Of a DNA stretch of 64,000 nt, positions 36,119 through 47,125 are shown in pieces. Position numbers and translations under genes: made by a program. Source of the DNA: Gonocerus acuteangulatus. Lineage: Eukaryota > Arthropoda > Insecta > Hemiptera > Coreidae. The notes under the pieces were generated by a model. The model searched no databases. It was not told the DNA's origin and saw only the letters and a list, made by a program, of their open reading frames with translations. The stretch spans positions 55,280,909 through 55,344,908 of the forward strand of contig OX328132.1 of NCBI GenBank assembly GCA_946811695.1. Reading direction: 5' to 3'. Position 1 is the stretch's first letter, and each line of letters begins with the position of its first letter.

Positions 36119-37298
36119 CTTTTACCTAAAAATCACAATCGCTTCATCTTTATCAGATTCACCCTCAGCCAATCCAATACAGCTCATGTTTTCTTGGATA
36201 ACATCAACATGCCTAGCGACAATGATTTTATTATTCAAAAGTACTTTATATCCCACTTCACTATAACAGATTAAAATGCACATATTCACCATTTTATACC
36301 ATTTAGAAGTTATTATTTTTTCTGGTTTCGTAACAAAATCTTTACTACCATATAAATTAAAGTTAGAAACATGCCTAGCGACAATGATTTTATTATTCAA
36401 AAGTACTTTATATCCCACTTCACTATAACCGATTAAAATGCACATATTCACCATTTTATCCCATTTAGAAGTTATTATTTGTTCTGGTTTCGTAACAAAA
36501 TCTTTACTACCATATAAATTAAAGTTAGAAACATCTGGTTTCTTTCCAAAAAATATTTCATAGGTTATTTTATTCTCAATGGTGTTACCTAAAGAGCGAT
36601 TTTTCAAATAAGTTGCAGCACAGACAATTTCTGGCCAACATTTTTTTCTACAATAGCTTCTGCTAGTAAACAATGAGATATATTCATAATTGTTCTAGTA
36701 AATCCCACCGTTTAGTTCATGAACATATATGGGGCAGGGATTATTTTTGATACACTTTTTCTTGTTAAGTCATAAATCTTACTATTTAAATATTCCTTAG
36801 CAATGTCACGTCTCATAGTACCAATTCTCTTATTTCCTAAGTTTTCAACCTCTTTTACTTATTGAACAAAGGAATTAAAAACTTCTGTTTTAGGTTTAAT
36901 AGTTTAAATCCTAGCAATCTTACTATAATCATCTATAAATGAAACAAAATATTTTTCACCTTTCGAGACTCCTATTATTTTCAAAAGGGACACGATTCAG
37001 TTTACAATACAAGTTTCATAAATTTATAACATGTCCAGATAAACTGATTCTTTACTGCCTTTTCATTTCGGTTGTTTGAATTTTATTTTTTTTAACATAA
37101 TCTGAAGTTTCTACATAAAATTTGCAATGCTGTTGATTCCTTTAGGTGTAAACTATAAAATTTCTGAATTATGTCATAGGCTGTTGTCAAATCACAAAGA
37201 AATTCAAACTGTTTCCTTAAGGCCTGCTGATCCCAATCATCACCAACTTTGGTCTCCTTGCCACGTACTACAACCCTCTCCATCAAATACCAGTACAA
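36119..37298 (-). pseudogene. Ty1/copia retrotransposon remnant (gag-like, then integrase)
   Basis: Minus-strand translation in changing frames gives a gag-like WDQQALRKQFEFLCDLTTAYD (37092-37298, weak), then integrase-core text KGEKYFVSFIDDYSKIAR (about 36910-36970), and the integrase C-terminal part CWPEIVCAATYLKNRS, YEIFFGKKPDVSNFNLYGSK and VLLNNKIIVARHV (36122-36673). Order and motifs are those of the copia gag-integrase polyprotein, with much of gag, the protease and the region between missing or scrambled. RT, RNase H and LTRs were not found. Many stops and frameshifts make it non-functional. Confidence 0.82.
36206..36529 (-). repeat. In-frame 162-bp tandem duplication inside the copia integrase
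   Basis: Two copies (36206-36367 and 36368-36529) of a 54-codon block running from VSNFNLYGSKDFVTKPE to NNKIIVARHV, differing at only a few bases. Because 162 is divisible by three, the frame is kept across both copies. Confidence 0.92.
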
Positions 37299-37880
37299 AC
37301 ATTTTCATTTACTTCAACACACAAACACCACATAATCACTTTATTATGAATGAATGAATAAGTAAATATATTTTTCTTCTAATATGTACATTGTTTTAAC
37401 AATAATTAATGCATATTTACAAAAGAAAAGCTTGGGCAAGGCCCGTTAGCTGGAGAAATCACTTTATTATAACCGACATTGCAACCTTCCTAAAGAGATA
37501 AAAAAAAACTACATATCAACAAAAGTGTTGAAATTATTAAAGTTCTGAATAGATACATGAATACATAATTATATGATATTAGTCCAAATTATGATTACAT
37601 AAGCACATAACATTTTTATGATATTACTCCATATTCTGGTTAGAGCCCATTGTTCCTCTAGGCAATCAAATTAAAATTGATTTGATATGAAGAAAATTGA
37701 TCTGATATTAAGAAAATTGATCTTAAAAATTGATCTTGTACAAACTCTGAGAATATAAACCTATTATTTAGATAAACAAACAGAGGTTAAAACTAGAAAG
37801 TTATTTTACAAAAGAAAAACTTTTCGCAAAAAAAAAGTTTTGTATTGCCCTTCTTCTTAGAAGAAGGGGCAAGACTGGAA
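37299..37880. other. Unassigned AT-rich sequence
   Basis: Short repeats of TTGATATGAAGAAAATTGAT/TTGATCTTAAAAATTGATC around 37678-37735. Nothing coding. Confidence 0.45.
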
Positions 37881-37899
37881 CAAAAATGCCGATTTCTGA

Positions 37900-38117
37900 C
37901 TATAAACTCTTCTGTATATGACAGTTTCGACCTCATAACTTCCAAACGGTGAATCCTAGAAGATTTTGAGCTAGCCTACGAGATTTCCCGGATCAAGACG
38001 TACCTATGTGCGAAGTTTGGTCAATATCAGTCAAACGGTGTGGATTTGTATAAGGAACAAACAGACATACAGACAAACAGACAAACAGACAGACACGTGA
38101 TTTTTATATATATAGAT
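37900..38117 (+). mobile_element. CTAGCTGTTACCCG-type retroposon, 3' part
   Basis: Contains GTGAATCCTAGAAGATTTTG, GAGATTTCCCGGATCAAGAC, AAACGGTGTGGATTTGTATA, repeated CAGACAAACAGACA and the tail CACGTGATTTTTATATATATAGA. It is truncated at the 5' side. Confidence 0.65.
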
Positions 38118-38204
38118 TTTTTTTGGATAAAGATAAAAATGAATATTCTTGCGGACGAGTTGCAGGGCTCTTAAGAAGTATATTTTTTGGGCAAACATTT
38201 CTAT

Positions 38205-38520
38205 TATACTGCAGTTTAATAGAAATTGACAAAAATAAATGGAAATACCCCATAATTTACCCCCCAAAAAAGACGTTAGTAAATTTGAACTGCGTTCTAG
38301 TCCCCTTTCACTAGTTTTATAATTGACAAAGTCTACCTGTTTTTAAAATAAATGTTGTCTAGTTTACGACGCTGCAATTGGGAATCACATATTTTAAACA
38401 GGTATTTAGTTTTTGCTATTTATTCACCGAAAAACGTCGTAAACCTCAAAAAACACAAAGTGTAAATTTCCTCCTTCCCTGTTGAGACTTGACCCTTAGC
38501 CCAAAAGGTAAAGGTGTATA
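38205..38520. mobile_element. Fragment of the CAGGGTGTAAC inverted-repeat element
   Basis: Matches the right half of the element at 48575-49250: GCAGTTTAATAGAAATTGAC, AATAAATGGAAATA, TAGTTTACGACGCTGCAATT, TTTCCTCCTTCCCTGTT and AGCCCAAAAGG in the same order. The terminal GTTACACCCTG is missing. Confidence 0.7.
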
Positions 38521-38734
38521 TATAAACACTTGCAGGGAGAGGGAGAGTGACAGAGAGGTAAGAAGAGAAAAAAGCAAAAATTAAACTTTTTGTGCAATAG
38601 TAATTGAAGGGACTATGTAACAATTGTTTATATCATTATGTTATAGTGACCCAAATGTCTGAAATATAAATAACAGGCGGAATGTGACAAAACAAAAAAT
38701 TAACCACATCAATTTATTTATTTTATTTGTTTTT

Positions 38735-38918
38735 ATCGAAGCTTCTGCCGCCAGGCTATTAGCGCCAGGCTGTTTATAGGTTGCCGCCGTTTTAAATATC
38801 CATGGTGCAGCAGGGCCCCTGAAATGAAAAAAAAAAAAAAAACTCAACCTTACGCATGCGGGACTGGAACCCGCATCTGCCAAATGAGAATCCAATGCCT
38901 TATCCACACGAGATTTCG
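38735..38918 (-). mobile_element. Degenerate tRNA-headed SINE
   Basis: On the minus strand a tRNA-like head reads GTGTGGATAAGGCATTGGAT ... GATGCGGGTTCCAGTCCCGC, with A- and B-box-like sequences. A body follows with a short internal A/T run and GCGCTAATAGCCTGG near the end, then an A-rich tail (the T-rich stretch at 38708-38738). The 3' body resembles family 1 (GGCGCTAATGGCC) while the head differs, so it may be a third subfamily. Confidence 0.6.
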
Positions 38919-38929
38919 TAAGATTTTTT

Positions 38930-39773
38930 ATGCATCTTCAGGAGCTAATATACCCTTTACACATTAATTGTACTCGTACTTACAAGGCAAGCGTCATTAG
39001 TTTGATTATTAAATTCGGCACCGTTCATATTTATTGTCAACTAGAACCAGGTAATCATTACTCGCTAATACTATCTATACGATTCATAAGAACTTAGAGA
39101 AAGGTTTGGACATTGCTTTATTAAAAGGACGCTGATTTGCCGATAAAGAAGGTAGAGGGAGCCCACATCTCTAAGCGCTTCCCCTTTCTAACTTTGAAGC
39201 ATTACTTTAAAGCTAAAGTTTTTAATCTCGTAGTAAAGTTTAGGTGTTAACAATAAAGTTAACAGCTTCGTAATACAGGCTCCCTCCTCATCCAACACCT
39301 CGCCAATTCTCTCAAGGAGCTAAGAAAAGAATTCTCTCATGTTTCAAAGTTGAAGAACTATTTATGCTTCCTTACAATTATTTTTCCTACTTTAATACTA
39401 CAATAGAAAATTATTTAATTGTGCGCTTACCTATCAAATTGGAATTCGAGCATAATTTAGTTATTTTATTATTTATGTAATAAAATCGCTTTACATATTC
39501 AAATATAGCATTTAGATTTAGCAGGGGTCGAATGAAATAATTAACAGACTGATTACATTAAAATAAAAGATGTAACTAAAGATTTTATCTTCTTGTGTCG
39601 TCGTTCGAGGGTTGGATTCGGGAACGCAGATCGTCCCTATGCGTACCTAGCCTTTATTATATGTAATTGTTAAAAACAGGCGGCCGGGGCATTGTACTGA
39701 CCACACTATCTCCCTAGTGTGCTGTCCGATCAAGAATCAGACACCTGTGTTCATTCATGGTCTGTTACAGGAC

Positions 39774-39819
<46 letters not shown>

Positions 39820-40008
39820 TTGCAATCATCATATAACCTGGGTTATTATTAAATAACAATCGAAAATGTTATCAATAAAAATGGAGTTTCTCATGAAGCA
39901 GAATGGGATATTTCGTAAATAGACCGACCGCTGAAGAAAGCCGTGTCAACAACAATAAAACAAGTCAACATTTCTTCTAAAAAAAAAAAACACTTGGAGC
40001 AGTATGAT
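38930..40008. other. Unassigned sequence with a short GT/TA microsatellite
   Basis: A (GT)4(TA)n tract lies at 39774-39817. Otherwise nothing is supported. Confidence 0.45.
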
Positions 40009-40011
40009 CCT

Positions 40012-40100
40012 ATAGGGTTGTTGGGGTCACTCATTATGATAAGAGGGTTGGTTAACCTTTATCACGTCAGATTCATGGTCATTTAAGGGTCAAATTGAGA
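40012..40100. repeat. Single arm of the 17-kb fold-back family
   Basis: GTTGTTGGGGTCACTCATTA through GGTTGGTTAACCTTTATCAC and GTCAGATTCATGGTCATTT matches the arm at 17126-17200 with moderate divergence. Confidence 0.6.
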
Positions 40101-40219
40101 ACAAATCGTAGGAAAAACCTCAAAAATAATATATATACTTATAATGTTCATATTTATTATTTAAAAAATGTGTAGTTTCCACCAGGGCACCGAACAAGAC
40201 AGAAATTCTTTAGAATCTG

Positions 40220-40222
<3 letters not shown>

Positions 40223-40262
<40 letters not shown>
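40223..40262. repeat. (TA)n microsatellite
   Basis: About 20 TA units. Confidence 0.95.
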
Positions 40263-40266
<4 letters not shown>

Positions 40267-40562
40267 TATGATGACAAAGATACCAATCATTAACTACCAG
40301 AATATTTATCATATTTTGGGGACATTCTTGGAAGAAAAAAATTTGTACGATTTTGCGTTTATATTCTTTTAGGAATGTGTTTTCCGGTCACGCAAAAAGT
40401 GGGAATACATTGCAATAATTCGGGCCTTCCGAAATAAAGGTGCAGATTTGTCGAACTTTATTCTAGAATTTATAAGTGACCGAAGTTCGGGCGACAATTT
40501 TCGTTCTCCAATTTATGGTTATCTACCATAACGCAGAAATGGCGAAATATGTAAATGACTTT

Positions 40563-41115
40563 TTTTTTTCGGTCCCTAAGTGCTGCAACTTTCTTGCATT
40601 TCAAGCTCCGGCCCGGGTCTTCGAAGAATAACTGCTCGCTCCCCTAAATGAGGCACTACACAATTTCTTGAATTTATTATGAGCACGAAATGACTTTTGT
40701 CTCGAGATTGCAACGGCATTGCAATGACCTTGATTGCATTAGAAAGCGGACAGGTAATTTCTAGCCCCTGCTGTGGTAGATGAGGATGGCAGTGGAAATG
40801 CATTATCATCCCGCAGATTGCCTTCCCTCTCAATAGACATTTTAAAACGGAGAGGAAAAAAAAAAAAAAAAAGAAAAAAGAAAACGAATCCTTCTTCGGT
40901 TTAATGATGAGTATTTATTTGTCTCCAAGTTTTTGTGTAAGGACAAGAATGACTTGGACCCGGCCGAAGGCTCCTGTGTCTCCCTTCTTGCAGAGTCAGG
41001 CCGAGGAAATTGCTTCGAGCTGGCCAAACCCATCCTGTACGGGAGCCCACCCAGTCTTTTCATTAACCAAATCCCCTGTCAAAGTTTTACTCCAATTTTC
41101 TTAAAATGTTATTAG
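40563..41115. other. Higher-complexity, GC-richer stretch of unknown role
   Basis: Base composition rises above the surroundings and no copy of this stretch occurs elsewhere in the window. Frames on both strands (40576-40833 and 40842-41063 minus; 40933-41115 plus) are open for 60-85 codons. The plus frame reads KDKNDLDPAEGSCVSLLAES and LAKPILYGSPPSLF, with codon use that looks less random than elsewhere. I recognise no family. It could be an exon, a conserved non-coding element or chance. A poly(A)-rich run at 40856-40882 interrupts it. Confidence 0.25.
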
Positions 41116-41684
41116 GAAGCATTTAATTTAAAAAGCACCCAAAAGATACGCTAGGTCACGTTTGATTTCATTGAAAATGGTTTACACCGCTTACATAAAA
41201 TAATGTGGTTCAAAATTATTGATGACATACTCAACATACCTAATGTAGATCAAACATAGTGTTAATAAACTCAAAATAATTTAAAATCATGTAATCTAAT
41301 ATTGTATGTATATGTACATATGTATGTGTGTAAATAATAAAAACAGGCTTGTATTAAGCATAATGTAATAAAAGTAAACATATAGACAATCAGCTGATAT
41401 AATTCAATTTTACTATATATATATACATATAAAGAGCTGTTTGATAAACACTATTCAAGCTTCAGAGATTTTTGTAAGAGAGCATGCCTTACTCTAAAGA
41501 CGATCGATGCCTCCAAAAACGATTCAAATAACAAAATAATGTAAACTAAAAAAAAAAAGTATAAAATTAGGCAAATATATAAAATTATATTTATTTTATG
41601 TATATTTATTTTCTAATTATTTAAATTTAGTTATTAACTATTTAATGTATTTTCGCAGGGTTACTGCAGAGAGGAAACTAATAA

Positions 41685-41743
<59 letters not shown>

Positions 41744-42940
41744 AGGTAATATAATGCAATGTAATAATATATTCATACATACTATAAATACGTAAACAAT
41801 CAGATAATATTGTGCAATGTAATAATATATACATAACATAAATATATATGCAATAAGGTAACATAATATTCTGTAATAACTCTATAAAATGTAAGGTGTA
41901 CATCGCCATAAAGCGGAACACCAACAAATAAATAATAATGTAGATATCATAGCCTAACATTACTCCTATCAAATAAAAAATATGCCATGACCACGTTTTT
42001 TCACAATTGATATTAATAACACCCTTTTGGGTACCTTGAAGGTATTTTGATCTTTTTTTTTTTTTTTTTTTTTCCTTTATGCCTGACATAATGAATTGAT
42101 GGTCTCATATCCTTTCTGATATTAATATTTTAAATACTTTTCATGCGTTGTTGAGTATAATACTTCTTGTTTTTGTGAATAATTTCAGACATCAATATGA
42201 TGCTTCATGTACTAAATATGTGACGAACATTTATAATGTGAACTTTTCTAGCAATTTTTAGGAAATAGATTTTATTCTTGTAAAAAAAAAATGTTTTACC
42301 AGCCTTGCCAGTTACATTTTTTTATTTTCAATATCTGTCTTCTTGATAAAGTATTTTTTGCTTAGTAAATCACAAAAAAATATTTTAATTGTTTTTATTT
42401 TTAATGTTAATTCTTATAATTAACTTTTTTTTTTCTTTTTTTTTTTTTTTTGCCTGAATCTATGTAATACATGATTGCGTTTTGTAATATATATAAGGTA
42501 TATGTTATTTGCACATAACCTAATAACTTATATGAGACATATTTTTCTTATAGCTTGAGAATGATCCGGTAGGATCGACATGGGGCTGTATCGCATGAAT
42601 ATTGCCAAGAGCTATACGTAATTGCTAGGCAAAAAGTATAATTGCTCAAATCCTACTTGCAAAGCACATCAATAAGGTGGTGGTGAAATAGTTCCTGACC
42701 TCTTCTTGAATATGCTTTCCCACTCATTCCTATTCAAACACGATCCTACATCCTTCATTGTGCTTTATTGTTCGATTAGAATGCGACCAACATACTAGCT
42801 TCACAGGCGGATCAGTCTTATCTTTCCACTCCTAGCTTAAAGCAGCTGGATTCTCAGCTAACTCGAGACTCCAATGACGTTTCCATCGGGCAGGGACAAG
42901 AAAGGCTAAATACATACTTTTCAGCCAATTATAACATAAG
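41116..42940. other. Unassigned very AT-rich sequence with simple repeats
   Basis: Includes (TA)n at 41689-41741, a degenerate repeat of about 75 bp at 41742-41880 (GCAATGTAATAATATAT occurs twice), and T homopolymers at 42052-42073 and 42439-42452. No gene is supported. Confidence 0.5.
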
Positions 42941-43087
42941 GCTGTCATACCTGTTAGTGAAGAACGTCGTCACTGGCATCGGTGAGAGTCCTGTGGGCGA
43001 GCGCTTTCGAAGTAAGTACGTCATTATCCAGCCACTATTAAGTTAGAACTTAATTTTGTTCCGTAATGTCAGAGTATTTATATTATA

Positions 43088-43497
43088 TATTAGCTGTTAC
43101 TCGGCGTGCCATGCTACACCTACTTTCTGCATCTAGAAACCCAAAATTTGAAACCAAATAAGTAATATTAAAATCGAATAATAAAAATCTATAACTGTAC
43201 GGATTTCGAACCCGTGACCTCCGAACTGTGAATCCTAGACGATTTTAACCTAGCCTATAACACCCCCCGGATCAAAACATACTTGTGTGCCAAGTTTGGT
43301 CAAAATCGGTCAAACGGTATGGATTTTTATAAGGAACAAAAAAACAGACGGACGGCTGGTAGACGTTTTTGACCTAGCCTATGACACGCACCGGGATCTA
43401 CCTGTGTGCCAAGTTTGGTCAAAATCGGTCAAACGGTGTGGATTTGTATAAGAAACAAACAGACTAACAGATAAACAGACAGACACTTGTGTTTTTT

Positions 43498-43500
<3 letters not shown>
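43088..43500 (+). mobile_element. CTAGCTGTTACCCG-type short retroposon, full length
   Basis: The head TTAGCTGTTACTCGGCGTGC and the tail GACAGACACTTGTGTTTTTT lead into (TA)n. The block GACGTTTT..CCTAGCCTA..GTGTGCCAAGTTTGGTC..GGATTT.TATAAG is present twice. At 43199-43223, GTACGGATTTCGAACCCGTG is the complement of a tRNA T-arm/B-box sequence, hinting at an antisense tRNA-derived segment. Confidence 0.7.

Positions 43501-43560
<60 letters not shown>
43501..43560. repeat. (TA)n microsatellite at the 3' end of a retroposon
   Basis: About 28 TA units following ACATACATATA, directly at the retroposon tail. Confidence 0.95.
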
Positions 43561-43567
<7 letters not shown>

Positions 43568-43886
43568 TACTCTCTACTACATTACAAACAAAAATTCAGT
43601 ACTAACTTAACAGAGGCTTGATAATGACGTACTTATGTCTAAAGCGCTCGCCCACAGTACACTCACCAATGCCAGTGACGACGGTCTTCACCAACTGGTA
43701 TGACAACAGCATATTTACTGGTGGAGCTAACCCCTTAGATTATTTACATAAAATAAGGCATCATAACTCTCTACAATGTGCACCAGGGTATGTATGTCTT
43801 TCAATAAACATATCATACACAAGGCAAAGTATAGATACCAGGTGACGCAGGGGAAGACGCAGGTGGAAGAGTGGATTAGTGTAGCA

Positions 43887-44560
43887 TATGGAAGTCCGAC
43901 GCGCTGGAACAGCGTCATCATAGCGCGCTTCTATAAGGTTTTTATCCCCGGTGTCATTAGAAACCTTAGATTTGATATTATTAATATTTTGTGGAAAAGG
44001 TTAACACCTTGCGCCATGATCCACAGAAAACTTTCACTTCTCAACTCGGAAAGCTCTATTACTAACAACCAAAAATAGTTTTTAATAATACGTATGTTGT
44101 TTTATTGGCAAATTTATTTCACTGCTTAAATCAATTACGAAAGCAACAAGTAATAAAAAAAACTAAGAAACATAAAGAACCGTTCAAAGCAAAGAAACAC
44201 TTTCGAAGTTTTAAACACTTATTCCTCAAACTGTGATGGTCCCGTCAAAAATTGCTCCAAACCCCCTCTTGCAGGATAATTAGAAAGCTTTTAAATAGTC
44301 GCCTTTTACTTACCACAATTTTCCAATCGTTTTCGGGATTTTTAAGAAAATATATGAAAATCCAACAAATGCTCATGCATTTTAATAAAATATTTTTTTC
44401 TAATACTTCCTCAACTCCAGACGTAACAAAAATTTAAATTTATTAGTTTCATTGAACGTCAAACTTCTGGAAAAGGTATCAACAGAATCAACCAAACACA
44501 AAATTAGTTAAGAAAATTAGCTGTATCCACTTCTGTCCAAAAACGGTTACTGATATTAAA
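43887..44560 (+). mobile_element. Eroded Helentron-like copy, 5' part
   Basis: Begins GGAAGTCCGACGCGCTGGAA then CAGCGTCATCATAGCGCGCT, a diverged version of the family 5' end and core. Family words follow in order: ACACTTATTCCTCAAACTGT, TTAGAAAGCTTTTAAATAGT, TTTTAATAAAATATTTTTTTC and CTCCAGACGTAACAAAAATT. The 3' half with (TA)n and the hairpin is missing. Confidence 0.65.
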
Positions 44561-44725
44561 ATCAAAAGGAAAAATGAAAAAAAAAAAAAAAAAAAAAAAC
44601 ATCAAACAATAATTCTCAAAAGTTTCAGGCCGCAAAACAAAAACCATTCTAAACAAAATCACGTTATTCGGAAACTAATGACAATAGACCAAAGAGACAA
44701 AAATTAATTCAAATGAAATGGCACC

Positions 44726-44728
<3 letters not shown>

Positions 44729-44796
<68 letters not shown>
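44729..44796. repeat. (TA)n microsatellite next to a CAGGGTG-type end
   Basis: About 34 TA units, preceded by GGCACCCTGTA, the complement of a CAGGGTGCC terminus. The other end of such an element was not found. Confidence 0.9.
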
Positions 44797-44800
<4 letters not shown>

Positions 44801-45057
44801 ACGGCATTCCTTTGATATACGTTCCACTAGAAACACGATGATTATAGATTGGCCATCTACATTGTTAAATTCACGGCTGAAGTAAGAACATTCTAAAAAC
44901 ACGCAAACGTGACGTATTTCCTGTAAGACTGATTTCCTTCTTCGATACACGAAAAATTGTATTCTTTCCTCCTTAAAAAAAGTTATTATTTTATTTCTAT
45001 TTTTATGTGAGTATTTTTAATTATTAAGAGTAAACCAGTACAACTCCGACTTGCAGG

Positions 45058-45121
45058 AACTAGTGGGAATCGAACCCACGGCCTTAGGCACGGAATGCAT
45101 ACGCCTTAGCACTCACAGCGT
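45058..45121 (-). repeat. tRNA-like head fragment of SINE family 2
   Basis: On the minus strand it reads GACGCTGTGAGTGCTAAGGC ... GGCCGTGGGTTCGATTCCCA, matching the head of the SINE at 14354-14570. The body and tail are missing. Confidence 0.6.
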
Positions 45122-45628
45122 CCAGAGTTTTTTAGGCATTTGAGCATGTTTTGTTTATATGTTTTCTGAACAAATACTCAAGTGTTTAATTTAAATGCCT
45201 ATAATATGGCGAGGAGTTATCAGCGTAAATTTGACGGCCTCTAAGCCATTTTCTGACTCCCGAAGACAGGAAATGATTATATTCCATCGTCTGAAGTAAT
45301 CTGACGAGTCCAAGAGAGCAAATTCACTCTCCTTCTTAATGAGTCACTGTAATTGGTATCAACTTCAATTACTGCATAAGTAATTGAAGGCAGTTTATGC
45401 GGCTGTAGGGAAACCATAGGGAATCCCTACCTTCAAATTCAACAATTTCTGAATCATTTAGCGAGTTTAATCCTTACCTGTAACCACTAGATTCGTAAAA
45501 TATATAACAAATATGAATGAAATAAAACTTTCCAAAATTAATATCATGGTTTTAACGAAAACGGGTGGAATAATCCAGGGAGATAGCTTGTGGCGGTCTA
45601 CACCGCAAGCACCATACATAAATTCTTA
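45122..45628. other. Unassigned sequence
   Basis: No supported feature. Confidence 0.4.
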
Positions 45629-46157
45629 TGTATTTCGACACGCTGAATCTGAATCCGGAGTCCGTTTCACCCCAGCATGTCAGGTTTAAGGGCATTTGAA
45701 GCTCAAATTTCGTCTGAAGTCGTTAAAGAAGAAATAACTAGACCTTCCATGGTTTCGAGGGTCGCTGAATTCGAATCCGAGGTCCGTTTCACCCCAGCAT
45801 GTCAGGTTTAAGGGCATTTGAAGCTCAAATTTCGTCTGAAGTCGTTAAAGAAGAAATAACTAGACCTTCCATGGTTTCGAGGGTCGCTGAATTCGAATCC
45901 GATGTCCGTTTCACCCCAGCATGTCAGGTTTAAGGGCATTTGAAGCTCAAATTTCGTCTGAAGTCGTTAAAGAAGAAATAACTAGACCTTCCATGGTTTC
46001 GAGGGTCGCTGAATTCGAATCCGAGGTCCGTTTCACCCCAGCATGTCAGGTTTAAGGGCATTTGAAGCTCAAATTTCGTCTGAAGTCGTTAAAGAAGAAA
46101 TAACTAGACCTTCCATGGTTTCGAGGGTCGCTGAATTCGAATCCGAGGTCTGTTTAC
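45629..46157. repeat. 122-bp minisatellite, about 4.3 copies
   Basis: The phrase CGTTTCACCCCAGCATGTCA occurs at 45663, 45785, 45907 and 46029, an exact 122-bp spacing, and a last partial unit begins at 46151. Units are almost identical (GAGGTCC versus GATGTCC is one of few differences). The first and last units are more diverged at the array edges. 122 is not a multiple of three and the units have no conserved frame, so a protein repeat is unlikely. Confidence 0.95.
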
Positions 46158-46159
46158 GC

Positions 46160-46950
46160 CACCGGCGCAAAAACAAGATCATTTTAAGGACAAATAAGTC
46201 TATTTTGCAAAAATGATTTTTTGGCTGCAGATTACGTTAGAAACCTATTGAAACAATTTAACAAGAGTAAGGGCTAATCAGAAAATTCGTCTTTCTTTTT
46301 TTATTTTATTTTCTGATTCAGAAAGATGTAGGTAACACGAAGCTACGCCTTGTTTCTCTGGTTCGCCTTTAGTTCTCTCACAGTTTCCAAGTTAAAGTGA
46401 ATAGCACCACCATCATGAAAAATTCAAAGTCCTATTTCAAGGGCAAATCCCGGGTCTGAAACGTCCCTTCTAGTATTTTATTACCCATAAATCACTTGTA
46501 AAAATTATAATTAAAACATTGAATTTCAATTGCATTGTTTTTCAATCAGATTTATAAATCAGTATTCCATAGAGTAAACATTTGTCCTTGCTATCCTGAA
46601 GCGCTTCTAGAACTTTGACTTCGATTTCCCAACATCCGGAATTCGTGATTCACCCTTACTCTTCCAAGGTCCTGATACAATCTTTGTCGGTAAAAGTCGG
46701 AAAAAAATTGTTTTTCTTGGGATTTTCGAATTTATTCTCATTGATGTCGGTACCGGTTGGAAATCAAGGTGAAAGTAAAATATCTAAATTCGGAGAAACC
46801 GGTGCTTAATGGAGTAACTCCCGCATAGGATACTTTCAGTTTCCTTTGCGGTGCCTAAGATCTTGCTTCGCTTGGACATTGCATTTTACATGATTTTACA
46901 TTTTTCATGAATGTTTAAGATAAAGAATTAATTGTTCTAAGCTTTCCGAA
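46160..46950. other. Unassigned sequence
   Basis: No supported feature. The frame at 46615-46809 is not recognised. Confidence 0.4.
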
Positions 46951-46959
46951 TTACTCTAG

Positions 46960-47008
46960 GGGTAAGAACGGAAACGCGCTAAGATGTTACAGGTCCTTTT
47001 TTCATGGC
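46960..47008 (-). repeat. Isolated Helentron-like 5' end
   Basis: GGTAAGAACGGAAACGCGCT then AAGATGTTACAGGTCC and a T run resemble the outer end of copies A, C and E with several changes. The rest of the element was not found. Confidence 0.5.
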
Positions 47009-47052
47009 GCAGATTTTTTTATTTTCCCTATTCATTCTAGTTCTTTCTTTTC

Positions 47053-47055
<3 letters not shown>

Positions 47056-47122
<67 letters not shown>
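47056..47122. repeat. (TA)n microsatellite
   Basis: About 33 TA units. Confidence 0.95.

Positions 47123-47125
<3 letters not shown>

Larger units (their letters stand above)
42941..43710. mobile_element. Inverted-repeat element with about 120-bp arms, carrying a retroposon
   Basis: The left arm GCTGTCATACCTGTTAGTGA ... GTCGTCACTGGCATCGGTGA ... GTGGGCGAGCGCTTTCGAAG ... AAGTACGTCATTATCCAGCC (42941-43046) matches the complement of 43618-43710. Between the arms lie a CTAGCTG-type retroposon and (TA)n. A single related arm is at 32620-32712. Confidence 0.75.

Noticed and set aside
37092..37298. A separate gene on the minus strand
   Set aside because: The text fits the copia gag-like N-terminal region and lies collinear with the integrase fragment, so it was treated as part of one remnant.
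45629..46157. CRISPR-like array
   Set aside because: The units are direct 122-bp tandem copies without variable spacers, in a eukaryotic repeat setting.
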